64,000 nt of DNA from Nelumbo lutea (GCA_022828595.1 JAKGHH010000001.1:125748999-125812998), one strand, 5' to 3'; shown: positions 10,061 to 21,678, counted from the first letter of the stretch. Numbers and translations: made by a program. Notes: generated from the letters alone by a model not told the origin.

Positions 10061-12440
10061 TAAGCAATTTTACTTCATCTCTATTTTTCTGTATTCGTTT
10101 CGATTTCGGCTGTTAATTTGTTGCAATGTTAATTTGGAGTTTGGTGGATCGGGTTACCTAGGATTTTTATGTGTTTTTGAAGCTTTGATGAATTTCTATG
10201 TGCTGATTCAGTGTATTCTTCCGCTGTTTTGGGATTATGTTTAAGCTGACTACAATTTTTTGAAGTGAAAATTCGAATTCCTTTTGAGCTCTGTTCGTGA
10301 AGGGACGCCTTTACTTTTTTAATCCCTTTTGGGTTAATTAGTGGCCGTAGTTGGTTTTAGTCCCTTCCGAGTGAATTACTTGGATAAATGGGGTCACTCT
10401 AACTTTGGAGGAGAAGATCTAAGGCATGTCTGAAGATGAAAATGTAGGTGAAATTGTGCCTCTTGAATGACACCCGATCGAATCAAACCCCTATACTCTC
10501 CTCTACTATTTTCAAGGAGTGTAAATCGGTTCCTATTAAAATACCGAAAACAAAGCTTATAATTTTCCAATGTGGGATAAATTCAAAATTAGGTTTTGTA
10601 AGAAAAAAAAAAACTAATTTTTCAATCAAGCAGGTGCAATTTCTCATATAATTGACCAATCAAACCTATTGGATTTAATCTCTTATGAGATTAAAATCCA
10701 ACACTTTTTGCTAGAAAAATTGCTTTTTTGGGATTTATGTTTATAAAATGGAGCCTTTTCCCTTCATCTTCAAGTTCTGACCTCCTTAGTAAATTGCTTT
10801 TGTACTCTGTCACATTCTATAGGTACCTGTTATTGGTCCGAAAGTGTTGTGCTTAGTTCTATTGTGATTTGTGAATTATGTTTTGTTCTCCATTGCCACC
10901 ATTGTTTTCTTATGTTTCAATGGTTGGCTCCCATGCATTATTTGTTCCGGCACTCAAGTTTAACTGATATTTATATAACTTCTACTATTATCTGGAATGG
11001 TCATGGACATTACATAAATCTGCCTCTTCTAATTTTTTTCCCATTGACCTGGCTTTTGCATTTCGCTTCATCATTTGCAGGGTTTGCCTTGAGGCTCAGA
11101 ATTTTGGTGTTCGATTTGTTTGTAGGGTTAAAATGACTGTCTTTCATTATGGAGAAAACGCAAACATTACTTGACCATTCCTTCTTTTAAACTTTCTGAC
11201 CTGCAATAAGCAGTAGGCTTACCCTTTAAGCCTATTAATTTACTACTTCCTCACCCCAACTATCAAAGTTTATTCTTTATGTAATCTTTCCGCACAAAAG
11301 AGGCAAATAGTCCTGCCTAAGGTAATTCATAATTAAACTCAGGATCAGTTTATGCCCTACATCCTTTGATTCAGTGTTTCGGTTGCATAAGGATTTGTGT
11401 TGGGAGAGGGTTTGTATGAAATGGAGCCGATTGATTTCAGTTTGGATTAGGATCTTAATTACTGCTGGTGTTGTTGTTAGTAATTTTAATGATGAAGGTA
11501 GATATTAGGGTGCGATAAAAGTCAAAATTCCCTATCCAGATCCAGTAATTGATTGTATTCTGCCTTTGTTGGTTGCAGAGCCCGTTCCAGTTCTAGGTGC
11601 TTTCTAGTTATTATTGTAAGGGTTTCTTCACCACCGATTCATCATGACGATCACGATCAGGAGAGGGGTGGCACTAAGTCCAATGAAAAATACCAGCTGA
11701 GTTGGTGAACTATCCTCTCTCAACTTCTTACTTTTTTTATTCTCACTTATTTAGGTTTTTGTTTCAGATTTGGTTCGTCTTCATTTTTCTAAGGTTTATT
11801 TTCCATTTATAACGGCAAGAGAATGTGATTTGTATCAGGTATTATAGTTTAGAATTTATAGAATAGCCAAGTGTTTTTTTTTTTTCTTTTGAGTAAATTA
11901 TACTCTAGAGCTTGGTTGGTGGCCATGGACGCCTCTTGATTTTACCTTCTTCCTTGACTTAAGTTGTTTTATATAGATTTCTTGTGATTTGGGTTCTTCA
12001 TTCTTCTTTTTTATTTATTTTAACATCTATCTTGATTTTTAGTTTTCTTAGATAGAGGTACACATTTTGCCCGTTTTCTTTTTTCTACTTAATTTTGTTG
12101 AGGCAACTCTTTTGTACAATTAATTGGTTCCTTGTGAGATTGTTCTAGGGTTTATTGAAATTGAAATCCTGTCGTAGATTGTATAGATGGTTGAGTATAA
12201 TCATATTATGAATATATGTTATTCTAAAGATTAAATAAATCACAAAATTATTTTTATTCACCTCCGGTATATAAGTAATTATACAATAAATGTAAGATCA
12301 TACAATCAAGTTTGACTTTAAGTTAATTAACCCACAAAGGTCTTTAATGTGAAAATTAAAAAAAAAATGTCATATTGGCATCCTCCCAAGGTGTGAAGGA
12401 TGTGTCTCAATTAGTTAATTAACCCACAACCTTTCTCTAC
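10061..12440. other. No gene recognised
   Basis: This is AT-rich, pyrimidine-rich DNA with intron-like texture. Open frames at 10448-10651 and 10849-11136 show no family features. A small inverted repeat (TTTAATCTCTTATGAGATTAAA) lies near 10673-10694. Confidence 0.5.
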
Positions 12441-12599
12441 TGCACAAGGTTTTAAAAATCAACCCGGAAATGGAATCATTCTAGCTACCGGTTTTCGGGT
12501 TAGCGGTTTAACCATCCGGGTCGAATGGTTCGGACGGTCTGTATATTAGAGCAAATGTTTATATGAGATTTGCCCTAATATGCAAACCTCATGTAAGAA

Positions 12600-12680
12600 A
12601 GAAGAGATGTCGGCTGAGAAAGAAAAAAAATAAAGAAGGAAAGAGAGGAGGGAAGAAGGAAGAGGAGGAAGAGGATTCGA
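12600..12680 (+). repeat. Purine-only tract
   Basis: Almost all bases are A or G (for example GAAGGAAAGAGAGGAGGGAA). It generates a short Lys/Glu-rich open frame (12563-12778) that is best explained by composition, not by a gene. Confidence 0.6.
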
Positions 12681-12737
12681 TGCTCACCGACAACGATAGT
12701 GGCGATGGCGACGGTGAGGCGGCAGCAACAGATGCAG

Positions 12738-12876
12738 ATCTGATATCTGAGTTCTTGGATCTCAAATCTGAGATCTGAGTTCTCAGATCTTAGATCTCAT
12801 ATCTGAGTTATCGAATCTCAAATCTCAGATCACAAATCTGAGTTCGTGTCTCAAACTGAATCTCAGATCTAGGAAT
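12738..12876. repeat. Palindromic AGATCT minisatellite
   Basis: The hexamer AGATCT and its neighbours (GATCTGAG, CTCAGATC, ATCTCAAATCTGAG) repeat about a dozen times in alternating orientation over 140 bases. The array could fold into hairpins. It ends exactly where the inner MITE begins (CAGATCTAGGAATGG). Confidence 0.75.
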
Positions 12877-13336
12877 GGCAACTGGACCTCCCCACCCTGT
12901 CCCTGTCCCCATCCCCACTAACGGGGACAAGGTTATCCCCATCCCCATCCCCGCGGGGATCCTCATTCCCCATGATTTTTTATAATATTAACTATTTTAT
13001 GTTTATTTTTTATTTTATTTAAAAAAATAAAAATAAAATAATTAAAATTTGTAATCCTATTAGAAAATATTCAAATATATTCAACCATATTTTTAAAGAT
13101 ATTAATATATAGATGTATGTGTACATATATACATATATAACATATGCATACATATATAACATATATATTAGTGGGGATCCCACGGGGTGGGGATCGGGGT
13201 TCGGGGTCCCCGTGGGGCAGGGAGTGCTCTCCCCATCCCCTCTAACGGGGATGAAAATTTCCCCATCCCCATCCCCACCCCATTCGGGGTGGATTCCCAC
13301 GGGGATCGGGGAAATGGGGAAAATCGTCATCCCTAC
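12870..13336. mobile_element. Inner MITE of the CCCCATCCCC type
   Basis: The ends are TAGGAATGGCAACTGG on the left and, inverted, TAGGGATGACGATTTTCC on the right. Both arms are built of CCCCATCCCC and CGGGGA words around an AT-rich core with TACATATATA runs. The termini resemble the TAGGGRTGNCAA ends of hAT-like non-autonomous elements. ORFs inside it are compositional. Confidence 0.6.
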
Positions 13337-13545
13337 TCAAAATTGAGTTCTCTCTGCATCTTTATATTGCGAACTGCTGGCTGGGTCAAACGAGTAGACG
13401 GTTTGACTGTTGAGTTAGTGGTTTTCTGACAAAGTCAACGGTTTTTTACCCAAGAACGAATTAAGGGTGAAATGGAACTGGTTGCTTGGACGGTTTCCGG
13501 GCTGAGCGGTCCGACTGTCCGAATCAATGACGATTCAAAAACATT

Positions 13546-14342
13546 GCTACTGCAAGTTCCATCTGTCCCAGCAAAATCTTTTCAAACCAAACTACACGCA
13601 AAAAGATTGAGAGCCACCACAACCACCTCAACTTATCCTACCAGACTACTATTCAACTAATTGCTTCATTGAAATGTGGTAGGTCTGATAAGGCTACTGA
13701 ACTATGGACATCTGAAGGAGCTCCATAGAACCATTAAGCTACATGAGCGAGCTATAGTTTCAGCTGACCTTACTGTTACCTCTTTATGAAGCTATCAATA
13801 GGTCAGTGATATTCATGTTTTGGGAATATGTCTCTGCCTCAGCTGTCATTTGACATCTTGGTTCTTGGTTATGTTTTACCCAAAAAAGTACATTAATGAA
13901 ATTATCCAAAAATTTTTGCAGCAGTTCTATCATCATATAGTCTTTTTCTTTCTTTTTTTCTTGTTGGTAAGCATAACCTCATCTGTAATTACAAAACGCA
14001 AAATCATTATGATTTGTTCCTTTCTTGCCTTCCACACACACTTGAACTTATAATTGGATCAGTACATGAAAGCGTGTGTACAGTATATTAGTATTGTGGC
14101 CAGTCTATTTATCTGGTAATTTAATCGAATTGATCCTTCAGAAAATAAGCTAAGAAATTTCCATTTTGTTCCTTAAATAAGAAGTAAGGTTTGGATTAAC
14201 CATCTTTATATTATGTATGCTTATGGGTGCCTGGTAAAAATTTTGTTAGAGGAGGCAATAAAAGTTTTGTATTGATTTTATTAAAAGAATACCTCTTTAT
14301 ATATAACCTATTTCTTCTTTATTCTATATTATTTCTATTACG
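13546..14342. other. No gene recognised
   Basis: Ordinary non-coding DNA precedes the ethylene receptor remnant. Short frames (13820-14053) show no family features. Confidence 0.5.
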
Positions 14343-15475
14343 AAGAATCAAGAAATGGGACTGTCAATGTGATTGCTATCAGCTCACTGGAGTAGACACA
14401 ACACTGAGAGAATTGAGGAAGATCTTAGCTTCAGCATGTGCAAAAAACTTGTGGAGGTAAAACCTGAATCTTTTGTCTATATTATGAGTTACTTTTATCA
14501 CTATGATTAAAAGGATTGTCTTAGATAATCTGCAAATATGCAGAGGAAGTTGTAGCATTACCCCAGATAAAAGAAATTAGTACTAAACTGTTCTTAAAAC
14601 ATGTAGAAAACATAGAACTAATGTTCTTCTCTCACAATGATAATTCATCTCTATATTGGGATTCTAGATTGTTCATATTCGGAGGCTTCAAGGGATTGCA
14701 ATTAAACATTTTATTTTCACTGATAAAAAAATGAACATTTTATTTTCAAAATTATTAAGAAGACAACTAATATTCTAAGAAATTTTCTCAGAAAGTCATT
14801 AGGAGTTTACGACCTTGAACAGGATATGCCAAGCCATAAAATCCTTTTATCTTAATATTCAAACGAATAGCCATGTCTACTGATGGCAATTGGCCAATAA
14901 GGTTTGCCAAATTATTACTTTTTCTATATGTATTGCCAAATTATCTTCATTCTTATGGGTTGTATTTGCTTGCATTGATAACTCTAATGTGTGGCTCATA
15001 TTTGATTATGTGCTTGGGCTTGGTTCATGCTTCTATTGATAACTCTAATGAAGTATATATAACTGATGGATAGATATATACATCATTGAACAACTTGTAT
15101 GCCTTGGTGATTAATTTTGCATCTTATATTTCAGAATTTACTATCTTGATTTTGAAACCAATATACAGATGATGAAAAGGAACATTTGGGTAGTTCCAAA
15201 CAATAAGGATTTTGCACGAAGCATGAGACTTATCCTTAAGTTTCAACTCCAACCATCTATAGGAGGCGGCATCTTTGAACCAGGTGGATCATCAGAGCAC
15301 CTACCTTCAGAATTCAGAGGCCTTCAAGTTATATTAGCTGATTATGATGACTTCAATATGGCTGTGACATGAAAGTTCCTTGAGAAGCTCGGTTGTCAAT
15401 TTACTATTGTTTCCTATGGGTTTGAATGCCTAAGTGCTTTGAAGTTTGCAACTAGAGTCCCAAAGTTACAAAGCC
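14343..15475 (+). pseudogene. ETR2/EIN4-type ethylene receptor pseudogene, 3' part
   Basis: Two exons encode the end of the histidine-kinase region and the start of the receiver domain of a subfamily-2 ethylene receptor. These are endoplasmic reticulum proteins that sense ethylene. Exon 14343-14456 ends ERIEEDLSFSMCKKLVE and is followed by a GTAAAA donor. Exon 15169-15475 follows ATACAG and starts MMKRNIWVVPN, then FQLQPSI, GGSSEHLP, FRGLQVILADYDDFN and EKLGC...GFECLSAL. Exon 1 is out of frame in its first half. TGA replaces the residue after AVT at about 15370 (family: VTRKLLEKLG, so CGA to TGA is likely). The acidic receiver pocket reads ADYDD where receptors have ADDDD. Sensor, GAF and most kinase exons are absent upstream, and similarity fades after 15475. 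It is a truncated pseudogene. Confidence 0.85.
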
Positions 15476-16590
15476 GGAGCTGGCTATTGATTATATAGGT
15501 CACATATGAAAAAACTCTAATATACAGGTTACATATAACAATCTTCCATATACTCCTCTACAGAAATCATGTTGTCTTGTCGCATTTTATTTTAGAGGTT
15601 ATTTTAAATAATTTTCATTTTTCCATTAAGATTTGCTCAAATTGGTTGTACTTAAATATCTATCTTACTCAAGTATGACCCGAAACATGATACGATTTCT
15701 TCTATAATAATGTTTATGGGAAAATTCCTTTTTTATTTTTTAAGTGTTTCTTTTATTTATAAAAACAATAATTTTATATTAGATTTTAGTTTTAGTTTAC
15801 TTTTGTTCTACTTTTACAGTTTAAACTTTTAATAGTTTTACTAGCATTAATCAATAATAATTATTTAAAGGCTTACATTCAGTTAAATTAATTAATTAAT
15901 TACTTCCATTTCATTACATTAAGTGATATTTATTAACTCTATAAATAATCTTTCTATCGTAATCTTGGTAATTATTATAAAGATAATATGAGAATTAAAA
16001 AATATTATAACAGTCTTTTTGGACGAAAGATCAACGGAAGAGAGTCTTTGTCACAAACCCCATACTAAAAAAAAAGGTCTTTATAATTTACCCTATATAG
16101 TTCGAGTCTATCAATACCACAAGTCCAAACCAAAGAACCAAACAACCACAGAAAAAATACACAACCAAAACAGATAAATAAAAAGAAAAAAAGAGTTGAA
16201 TGAGATTTATGAGCCTAAGATGAGCAATGGGAGGCTGAGAGCCTTGCAATAAAAAAACGCAGATAGCTTAGACAACAAACTCCCCTCCCCCTCTCCACGC
16301 TAATCACGTGCATGATTTCTATTGGATTGTTGTCGTCATAAAGTGGGGCCCACATAAGAAAAGAGGCGAACTTTTGGATAAATTACTTAATAACTCCCCG
16401 CATCTTTACCTCCCCCAAAACCTAGCTTGACGTTCCGGGTACTCACTAACCCCGTAACAGAAATTGATGGTGTCATGCTATTAAATCCTCAATTTGTCAA
16501 TGGATAGTGTTGCATTAAAACATAATAGAAATGAAAATAAAATAGATAATCGGATTAAATTATAAGATAGAAAACAGAAAATTATTAAAA
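15476..16590. other. No gene recognised
   Basis: AT-rich intergenic DNA with TTAATTAATTAATTA near 15886 and no coding signal. Confidence 0.6.
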
Positions 16591-16593
16591 ATA

Positions 16594-17327
16594 GGGGAAA
16601 TTACAAATATTCCCCTTATACTATGGGGTTAGTGATAAATATCCCTAACGTTGATTTGGACTAAGAACCCACTTAAACTTTCACTTTGAAACAAATACCC
16701 CCTTGGGCATTAAGTCAAATGTGAAATGATGGAATACATTAGATTACCAAAATGCCTATCTGAACTTTCCTTATTTTTTTTCCTCACCCTTTTCTCTTAA
16801 ACATTAATTGACCAAAAATATGTCCATTTTCTCCATATGAAACCATCTAATAAAAATAAGAATCATTTCATTGGCATAGAAAAAAGTTTTTTTTTATTCA
16901 TTTCACTAACATGAATACCTCTCTTCATCTTAAAATATAAAAATTATCTGCTCTTTTTTCTAATAAATCAAGAAAAAAATGAACGAAACCATAAAAATTT
17001 TTACCCATTAGAAAGAAACCTCTACAATTTCATTTGAATATTAAATCTAGTTAAAAATCTACAAGGATGTATTGGAGCAACTGAGAGGACTTTATTTTAT
17101 ATTTAGAAGCTAATTGAATCATAAATCGTTCAAATAAATAAAAAAAAAATGGTAGCTTGAGGATTTAAATAGTTGAATAATAATCTTTTTCCAAGTTAAC
17201 TAACAGAACTCCAACAGAAGGAGGTATTTGTAGCAAAGTGAAAGTTAAAGGGGTCTTTGTCACAAATGAAAGTCAAGGGGTAGTTGTCATTGACCCCATA
17301 GTACAAAGGGATCTTTGGAATTTATCC
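16594..17327. mobile_element. Non-autonomous DNA transposon with long terminal inverted repeats
   Basis: The left end, GGGGAAATTACAAATATTCC followed by CCTTATACTATGGGGTTAG, pairs with the inverted right end, GGATAAATTCCAAAGATCCC followed by TTTGTACTATGGGGTCAATG. The arms are imperfect but extend beyond 50 bases. The 8-base direct repeat TAAAAATA flanks it at 16586-16593 and 17328-17335. The word pattern (ACAAATA...CCCC, ACTATGGGG) is that of common plant long-TIR elements, often assigned to Mutator. Eight bases would fit hAT, while a degenerate 9 would fit Mutator, so the superfamily is left open. It has no transposase. Confidence 0.75.
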
Positions 17328-17335
17328 TAAAAATA

Positions 17336-17810
17336 ACTAAAAATAAAGTGAAATAAAAAAGAATACAAATAATAATATAAAATAACCATAAGAATAATAG
17401 AAAATTGCAAGGACAAGAGGAAAATACTAATAAGCAAAAAAATGTTAAAGAAATTATACTAATAACAATCAACATATAATAATGAAAATTAAAAAAGTGA
17501 AGAAATGAGAAGGAATAAGAAAAATAATGAGTATCTTTTTCACTTTCTTCTATTTTCTAATTTAACTTTAGTTGTTTTCAGTTATTTTTTAATTTATTTC
17601 TACCATTATCTTTTTTTTTTCTATATATAATTTTGGATGCAAAATCATTTAGGGGTCAATAAAGTATACCTTACTCCAAACGTCAAGGAAAAGGAAGGTT
17701 TAAGTATTTGTTAGAAATGTTAAGAGTGGTTTAAACAATTTATCCTTTATTATTATTATTTTTTTGCATTTGCTTGAAAGAGAAGCAAATATGTTCTTTT
17801 GCAACCAAAT
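17336..17810. other. AT-rich intergenic spacer
   Basis: No coding signal. A-rich and T-rich runs only. Confidence 0.6.
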
Positions 17811-18195
17811 GAACCCGTCCAGTCCAAAATCAATTTGGACGGATTGGACAGACCATAAAGACATAGTGGATTGGACTAATCCAGTCCAAAATATTTATTA
17901 GATTGGACTAGACCTGGTCCACCCGTAATAAATTTATATTTGATTTGATTGGGTTAAGCCAATATCTGGTCCATTGATATAAGATAAGAATACAGGTGTC
18001 AATGGACCAGGTTTGGGTTGAAACCAATCTAAATTAAAATGAATTTGAACAAATTAGACGGTCCGAACATTGAATTGGACCGGTCCAAAATAATCTAAAT
18101 TATTCATTAGATTGGATTGGACCTGGTCCATTTGTAATGGACTCACATTGGACTGAATCGGTTTGGCCCAAATCCAGTCCAATTGACACCCCTAT
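17811..18195. mobile_element. GGTGTCAATGGACC-type MITE, complete copy preceded by a half copy
   Basis: A complete unit runs from CAGGTGTCAATGGACCAGG (17993) to CCAATTGACACCCCTA (18195), giving hAT-like termini. Immediately upstream, 17811-17990 is the right-hand part of a sister element (GGATTGGACAGACC, CTGGTCCATTGATATAAG). The same two-part arrangement occurs at 18822-19211 and in diverged form at 35690-36098. Confidence 0.65.
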
Positions 18196-18792
18196 TCTCA
18201 ACCCTCTCTTGCATTCTAATTAGTCTTCTAGAAAACGAAAAAAGAATGAGTTTCATGATAAAGGTTTTGGGAAGATGAAGAAGACATTCAAGAGTGTGGA
18301 AGAGCAAAGTTAGATTCTTCTACAACTTCTCTTCCTTTTTCTCTCTTGTGTCTCCACTTTCAAGGGAAAATTTTTCATTTGCTATCCATTTACATGATGA
18401 TATTCATTGTTAACCAAGGTTTTTCTATTGATGTTTATCATATAGATGAAATTAAGCAGTTTTTCATGTAAACATTGATACCCCTATTATTGCTTGTTTT
18501 GTGTTTGATTTTATGTCTCCGTCACTCAATCCTTGTTCTTCATTTTGGCTTTCACTAGGAGTGTCAATTCAAGTATTGGGCTACTCGATTTTGGCTTAAC
18601 TCAATCTGATTATAAATAAATTAATATTATAAATAAAAATTTATTAAAATTAATATTTTATTATAATCTTGATTAGGATTGTGAGCCACTTGAGCCAAGT
18701 ATTGCAAATTAAGCTTGAACTTGACTCAACTAACTATTTGACTCAGGTCAAGTTCAAATATTTAGTGAAACATTTCCCCAGCAATTTGCTAA

Positions 18793-19314
18793 GGCTCAGT
18801 TTGGAAGGAAGGAGTATAAATAAGGGTGTCAATGGACCGGTTTTGGACTGGACCCGTCCAATTTACATTCAATTTGGACGGATTGGACAGACCAAAAAGA
18901 CAGTGGATTGGATCAATCCAGTCCAAAATATTTATTAGATTGGACTGGACCTGGTTTGGGTTGGTTGGATTAAGCCGATATCTGGTCCATTGATATAAGA
19001 TAAGAATATATGTGTCAATGGACCAGGTTTGGGTTGAAACCATACTAAATTAAAATGAATTTGAACAAATTGGATGGTCCGAACATTGAATTGAACCGGT
19101 TCAAAATGGTTCAAATTATTGATTGGATTGGATTGGACCTAGTCCATTTGTAATGGACTCACATTGGGCTGGATCGGATTGGACCAAATCCAGTTCAATC
19201 GAAAGCCCTAAGTACAAAATACAAATATATAGAGCGTAAAACTTTATATTTTGTATTATTTTAGATGTATTTGTACTGTACGTATTTGCATTTGTACTCT
19301 TTTCAAACTGAGCC
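18793..19314. mobile_element. Tourist-like MITE (GGCTCAGTTTGGAA ends), TSD TAA
   Basis: The left end GGCTCAGTTTGGAAGGAAGG and the inverted right end GGCTCAGTTTGAAAAGAGTA are inverted repeats. The flanking trinucleotide TAA is duplicated at 18790-18792 and 19315-19317, as in PIF/Harbinger insertions. A different, hAT-like MITE fills most of its interior. Confidence 0.75.
18822..19211. mobile_element. GGTGTCAATGGACC-type MITE nested inside the Tourist-like MITE
   Basis: It starts AAGGGTGTCAATGGACCGG and ends CCAGTTCAATCGAAAGCCCT, with a degraded right terminus. Internally it repeats the order seen at 17811-18195 with high identity, including GGTCCATTGATATAAGATAA followed by a second GTGTCAATGGACCAGG. 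The two loci therefore share a compound element and are not two independent simple insertions. Confidence 0.65.
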
Positions 19315-19777
19315 TAAGCATTGGCAGCATGGATCCCCTGATTATGGCAAATCTCGTGCAATTTTTACAAATTCAACTTCTCCAAAACCTCTGAAAGATG
19401 TGGATCAAAAGAGACAGGTTATGATCAACACCACTAAAAACCTTATTGCTTCTAGAAAGGCAAATAGGTTAGAAAAGCTAGACAATATTTGCTTCCCATG
19501 AAAGAAGTTTCCCCCCCTTCAACCCTATCCTTAAACCAAGAAATGAAATTAATATTTCTGGAGGAATCAAATCTAAAACCAAACCATGTACTTTTAGCAT
19601 GGTCACAATAGATTAATGCATGGTTTCTTTTTCTTTTCCACAAATCGGGGATGGAGGGTCCTGAATCACCTTTCTCTTGTACAAATTGACCTCGATACAA
19701 CAACGCCAAAGAAAAGAATTGACTTTTGGCTCAACATTTAGAGCCCAAATTAATTGCACTCATCCAATGGTTTGGTT

Positions 19778-20318
19778 ACAAAAAAAAAGGGTTATAGTGA
19801 CGGATCAACTAGAAATCTGTCACTATAAACTAGAAATCCATCACTATAAGATCCATAGTGATGAACAAATGATGAAATATCACCCATCACTATAAGTGAT
19901 GTCATTATGGCCCATAGTGACGGATTTCAAATTCCGCCACTAACATTAGGCCTATAGTGATTGTTAAATTTGTCACTATAAAGTCTAGCAACAAACAACA
20001 TATAACTGTCACTACAAATGTTTACATATATTGATGGATTTCAAAATTCATTACTAATTTTAGGCCTATAGTGTAGTGATGTTACATTTGTCACTATAAA
20101 ATACTGTTATAGTAACAAACAATATATGACCATCACTATAGATACTTATAGTGATAAAGAGATCCATCACTATATTAGCTTGTGAGTATCTATAGTGACT
20201 ATTTTATCTATCACTATATTCAGTTATGAGTATTTATAGTGATAATTTTGTTTGTCACTATATTTAGTTTTGGTTATGTATAATGGTGGCTTTTCTACCA
20301 CTACAAATTTTTTACGTC
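19778..20318. mobile_element. CACTA-like subterminal repeat array
   Basis: Short words TATAGTGAYGGA, ATCACTATA and TCACTATAA recur more than twenty times in both orientations. The right end carries ACCACTACAAATTTTTT, close to the CACTACAAAAAA terminus of plant CACTA (En/Spm) transposons. Such arrays are the subterminal transposase-binding regions. No transposase is present and a matching left CACTA terminus was not found, so this is a deletion derivative or fragment. Confidence 0.6.
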
Positions 20319-21456
20319 TCTACCTTGTAACATATATAAGAGATCGATTGTTTTATTTTCACCTCACATCAAATTTACAAATAAATTTCTACAAAAATTT
20401 AATATATTAATTAAAAACTAAAAATACATAAAAATGTAATCTTCATACATCAAAGTGTAAAAAATGTATCACAAATGACAATTTATCTTGTTACATATAA
20501 TAAACCAAAATAAAAATGAAAAATATTGCTCTCGAGTCTCTTCATCCATGTATGTTGTTATTCCTTACATATGCATTTAACCTAGAAAACAAAATAAAAT
20601 AAAAATTAGATTTTTGAATCAATACATACAAAAAAAGCAAAATAAAGGCACTTACAAAAGAAGAAAAAGATCAAATCAGGTCAATAAGGGAAAAGTATAT
20701 TTAAATAAAATAGACAAGAAACATTGAACACAGAAACAACATGGCATTACCTTCTAGGAGACCTAAGATAAATGGAAATCAAAAGAAATAACTGAATTGT
20801 TGCAATGGAATAGATATCACCATACTTGGAAAACTAGAGAAGCTTGAGAGTTGTGTATATTTATAGCTAAAGATAGTTGTGTATATTTGGGCAAAACCCA
20901 ACATATAAGATTAGGTAGCTACTAGAAGTCACTAAGGCTTTATGATGTTTTTAAACAAACAATGAATGTCCAGAATTTTCTCCCCCTCTCCCTCTAAGCC
21001 CTTAATTTCTATATAAATTCCATCAATACTCATTGGATTGGAGGAGAGTTTCAAGAAGGGAGCTCTTGCTATCAGAACCAACCATAGAGGAAAATGGTCC
21101 CTAGTTTTGAGAGCTTCTAGCTTAAATGCCACGGAAAAAACCCTACATTCAATTACGATATAAAAATCAATGTAAGGTTCCAGGACAAAATTATTAGATA
21201 GACAAAGAGAGAGAGAGAGAAATTAAACCAATTGTTTACCAAAAAATAAACAAATATGTTCAGAGAGAAATGTTGGCTTGACCCTAGCTTGGGCAGCCTT
21301 GTCCCCTATGAGTTTATGTGGGCTTGATCCCCTACCTTTCGGTATTCAATTGCCCTACAAAACATAAAACTTTTAGCTATCCCAAATGATTCAAGGTAGA
21401 CATAGTGGATCCCACCTTTAGCAAATGCCAATTGAATAGATTGAGTTATTCGGTAC
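20319..21456. other. No gene recognised
   Basis: AT-rich DNA with a (GA)n run near 21208-21221. A minus-strand frame at 20932-21132 has no recognisable family. Confidence 0.5.
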
Positions 21457-21678
21457 AAGTATTTCACATGCTTTATTCAATAAAATCAACACTGAATGAA
21501 ATAATATCTCCTTTTCCAATTCAAAAATATTGAAATATTAAAGTAAAATTAAAACAATGATATCATTAAGTATTTCACATGCTTTATTCAATAAAATCAA
21601 CACTGAATGAAATAATATCTCCTTTTCCAATTCAAAAATATTGAAATATTAAAGTAAAATTAAAACAATGATATCATT
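21457..21678. repeat. Exact 111-bp tandem duplication
   Basis: Two adjacent copies, 21457-21567 and 21568-21678, begin AAGTATTTCACATGC and end ATGATATCATT. I could see no mismatch between them, so the duplication is recent or is an assembly artefact. It has no coding content. Confidence 0.9.

Larger units (their letters stand above)
12447..13545. mobile_element. Outer MITE-like element (TTTTAAAAATCAACCCGG ends) with nested insert
   Basis: The left flank reads GGTTTTAAAAATCAACCCGG and the right flank, inverted, reads ATGTTTTTGAATCGTCATTG. Both arms carry CGGTTT/AACCGG-rich words such as TAGCGGTTTAACCATCC on the left and TAGACGGTTTGACTGTTG on the right. The same end type occurs at 31440-31757. 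A second element and a minisatellite sit inside. The ends are imperfect, so boundaries are estimates. Confidence 0.4.
18750..19503 (+). pseudogene. Coding-like exon split by a Tourist-like MITE, family unknown
   Basis: From 19315 an open frame reads KHWQHGSPDYGKSRAIF, then NSTSPKPLKDVDQKRQV and RKANRLEKL before a TGA at 19501-19503. Directly left of the MITE (up to 18789) the frame reads VQIFSETFPQQF. If the MITE and one TAA are left out, the two parts join in one frame. I do not recognise the protein. The composition (few stops, hydrophilic, Lys/Arg-rich end) is gene-like, and CTCAG before position 18750 could be an acceptor. It is either a remnant or an active exon interrupted in this haplotype. 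Confidence 0.4.

Noticed and set aside
12563..12778. Lys- and Glu-rich open frame
   Set aside because: It is produced by a purine-only tract and runs into a minisatellite. No family features.
13019..13430. Pro/Gly-rich ORFs on both strands
   Set aside because: They come from CCCCATCCCC words of a MITE.
19778..20318. CRISPR array
   Set aside because: Short words repeat in both orientations with irregular spacing and no unique spacers. Plant DNA; CACTA-type array fits.
21030..21080. miR159-like words (TTGGATTGGA, AGGGAGCTC)
   Set aside because: The 21-base mature sequence is not present and no matching stem arm was found.
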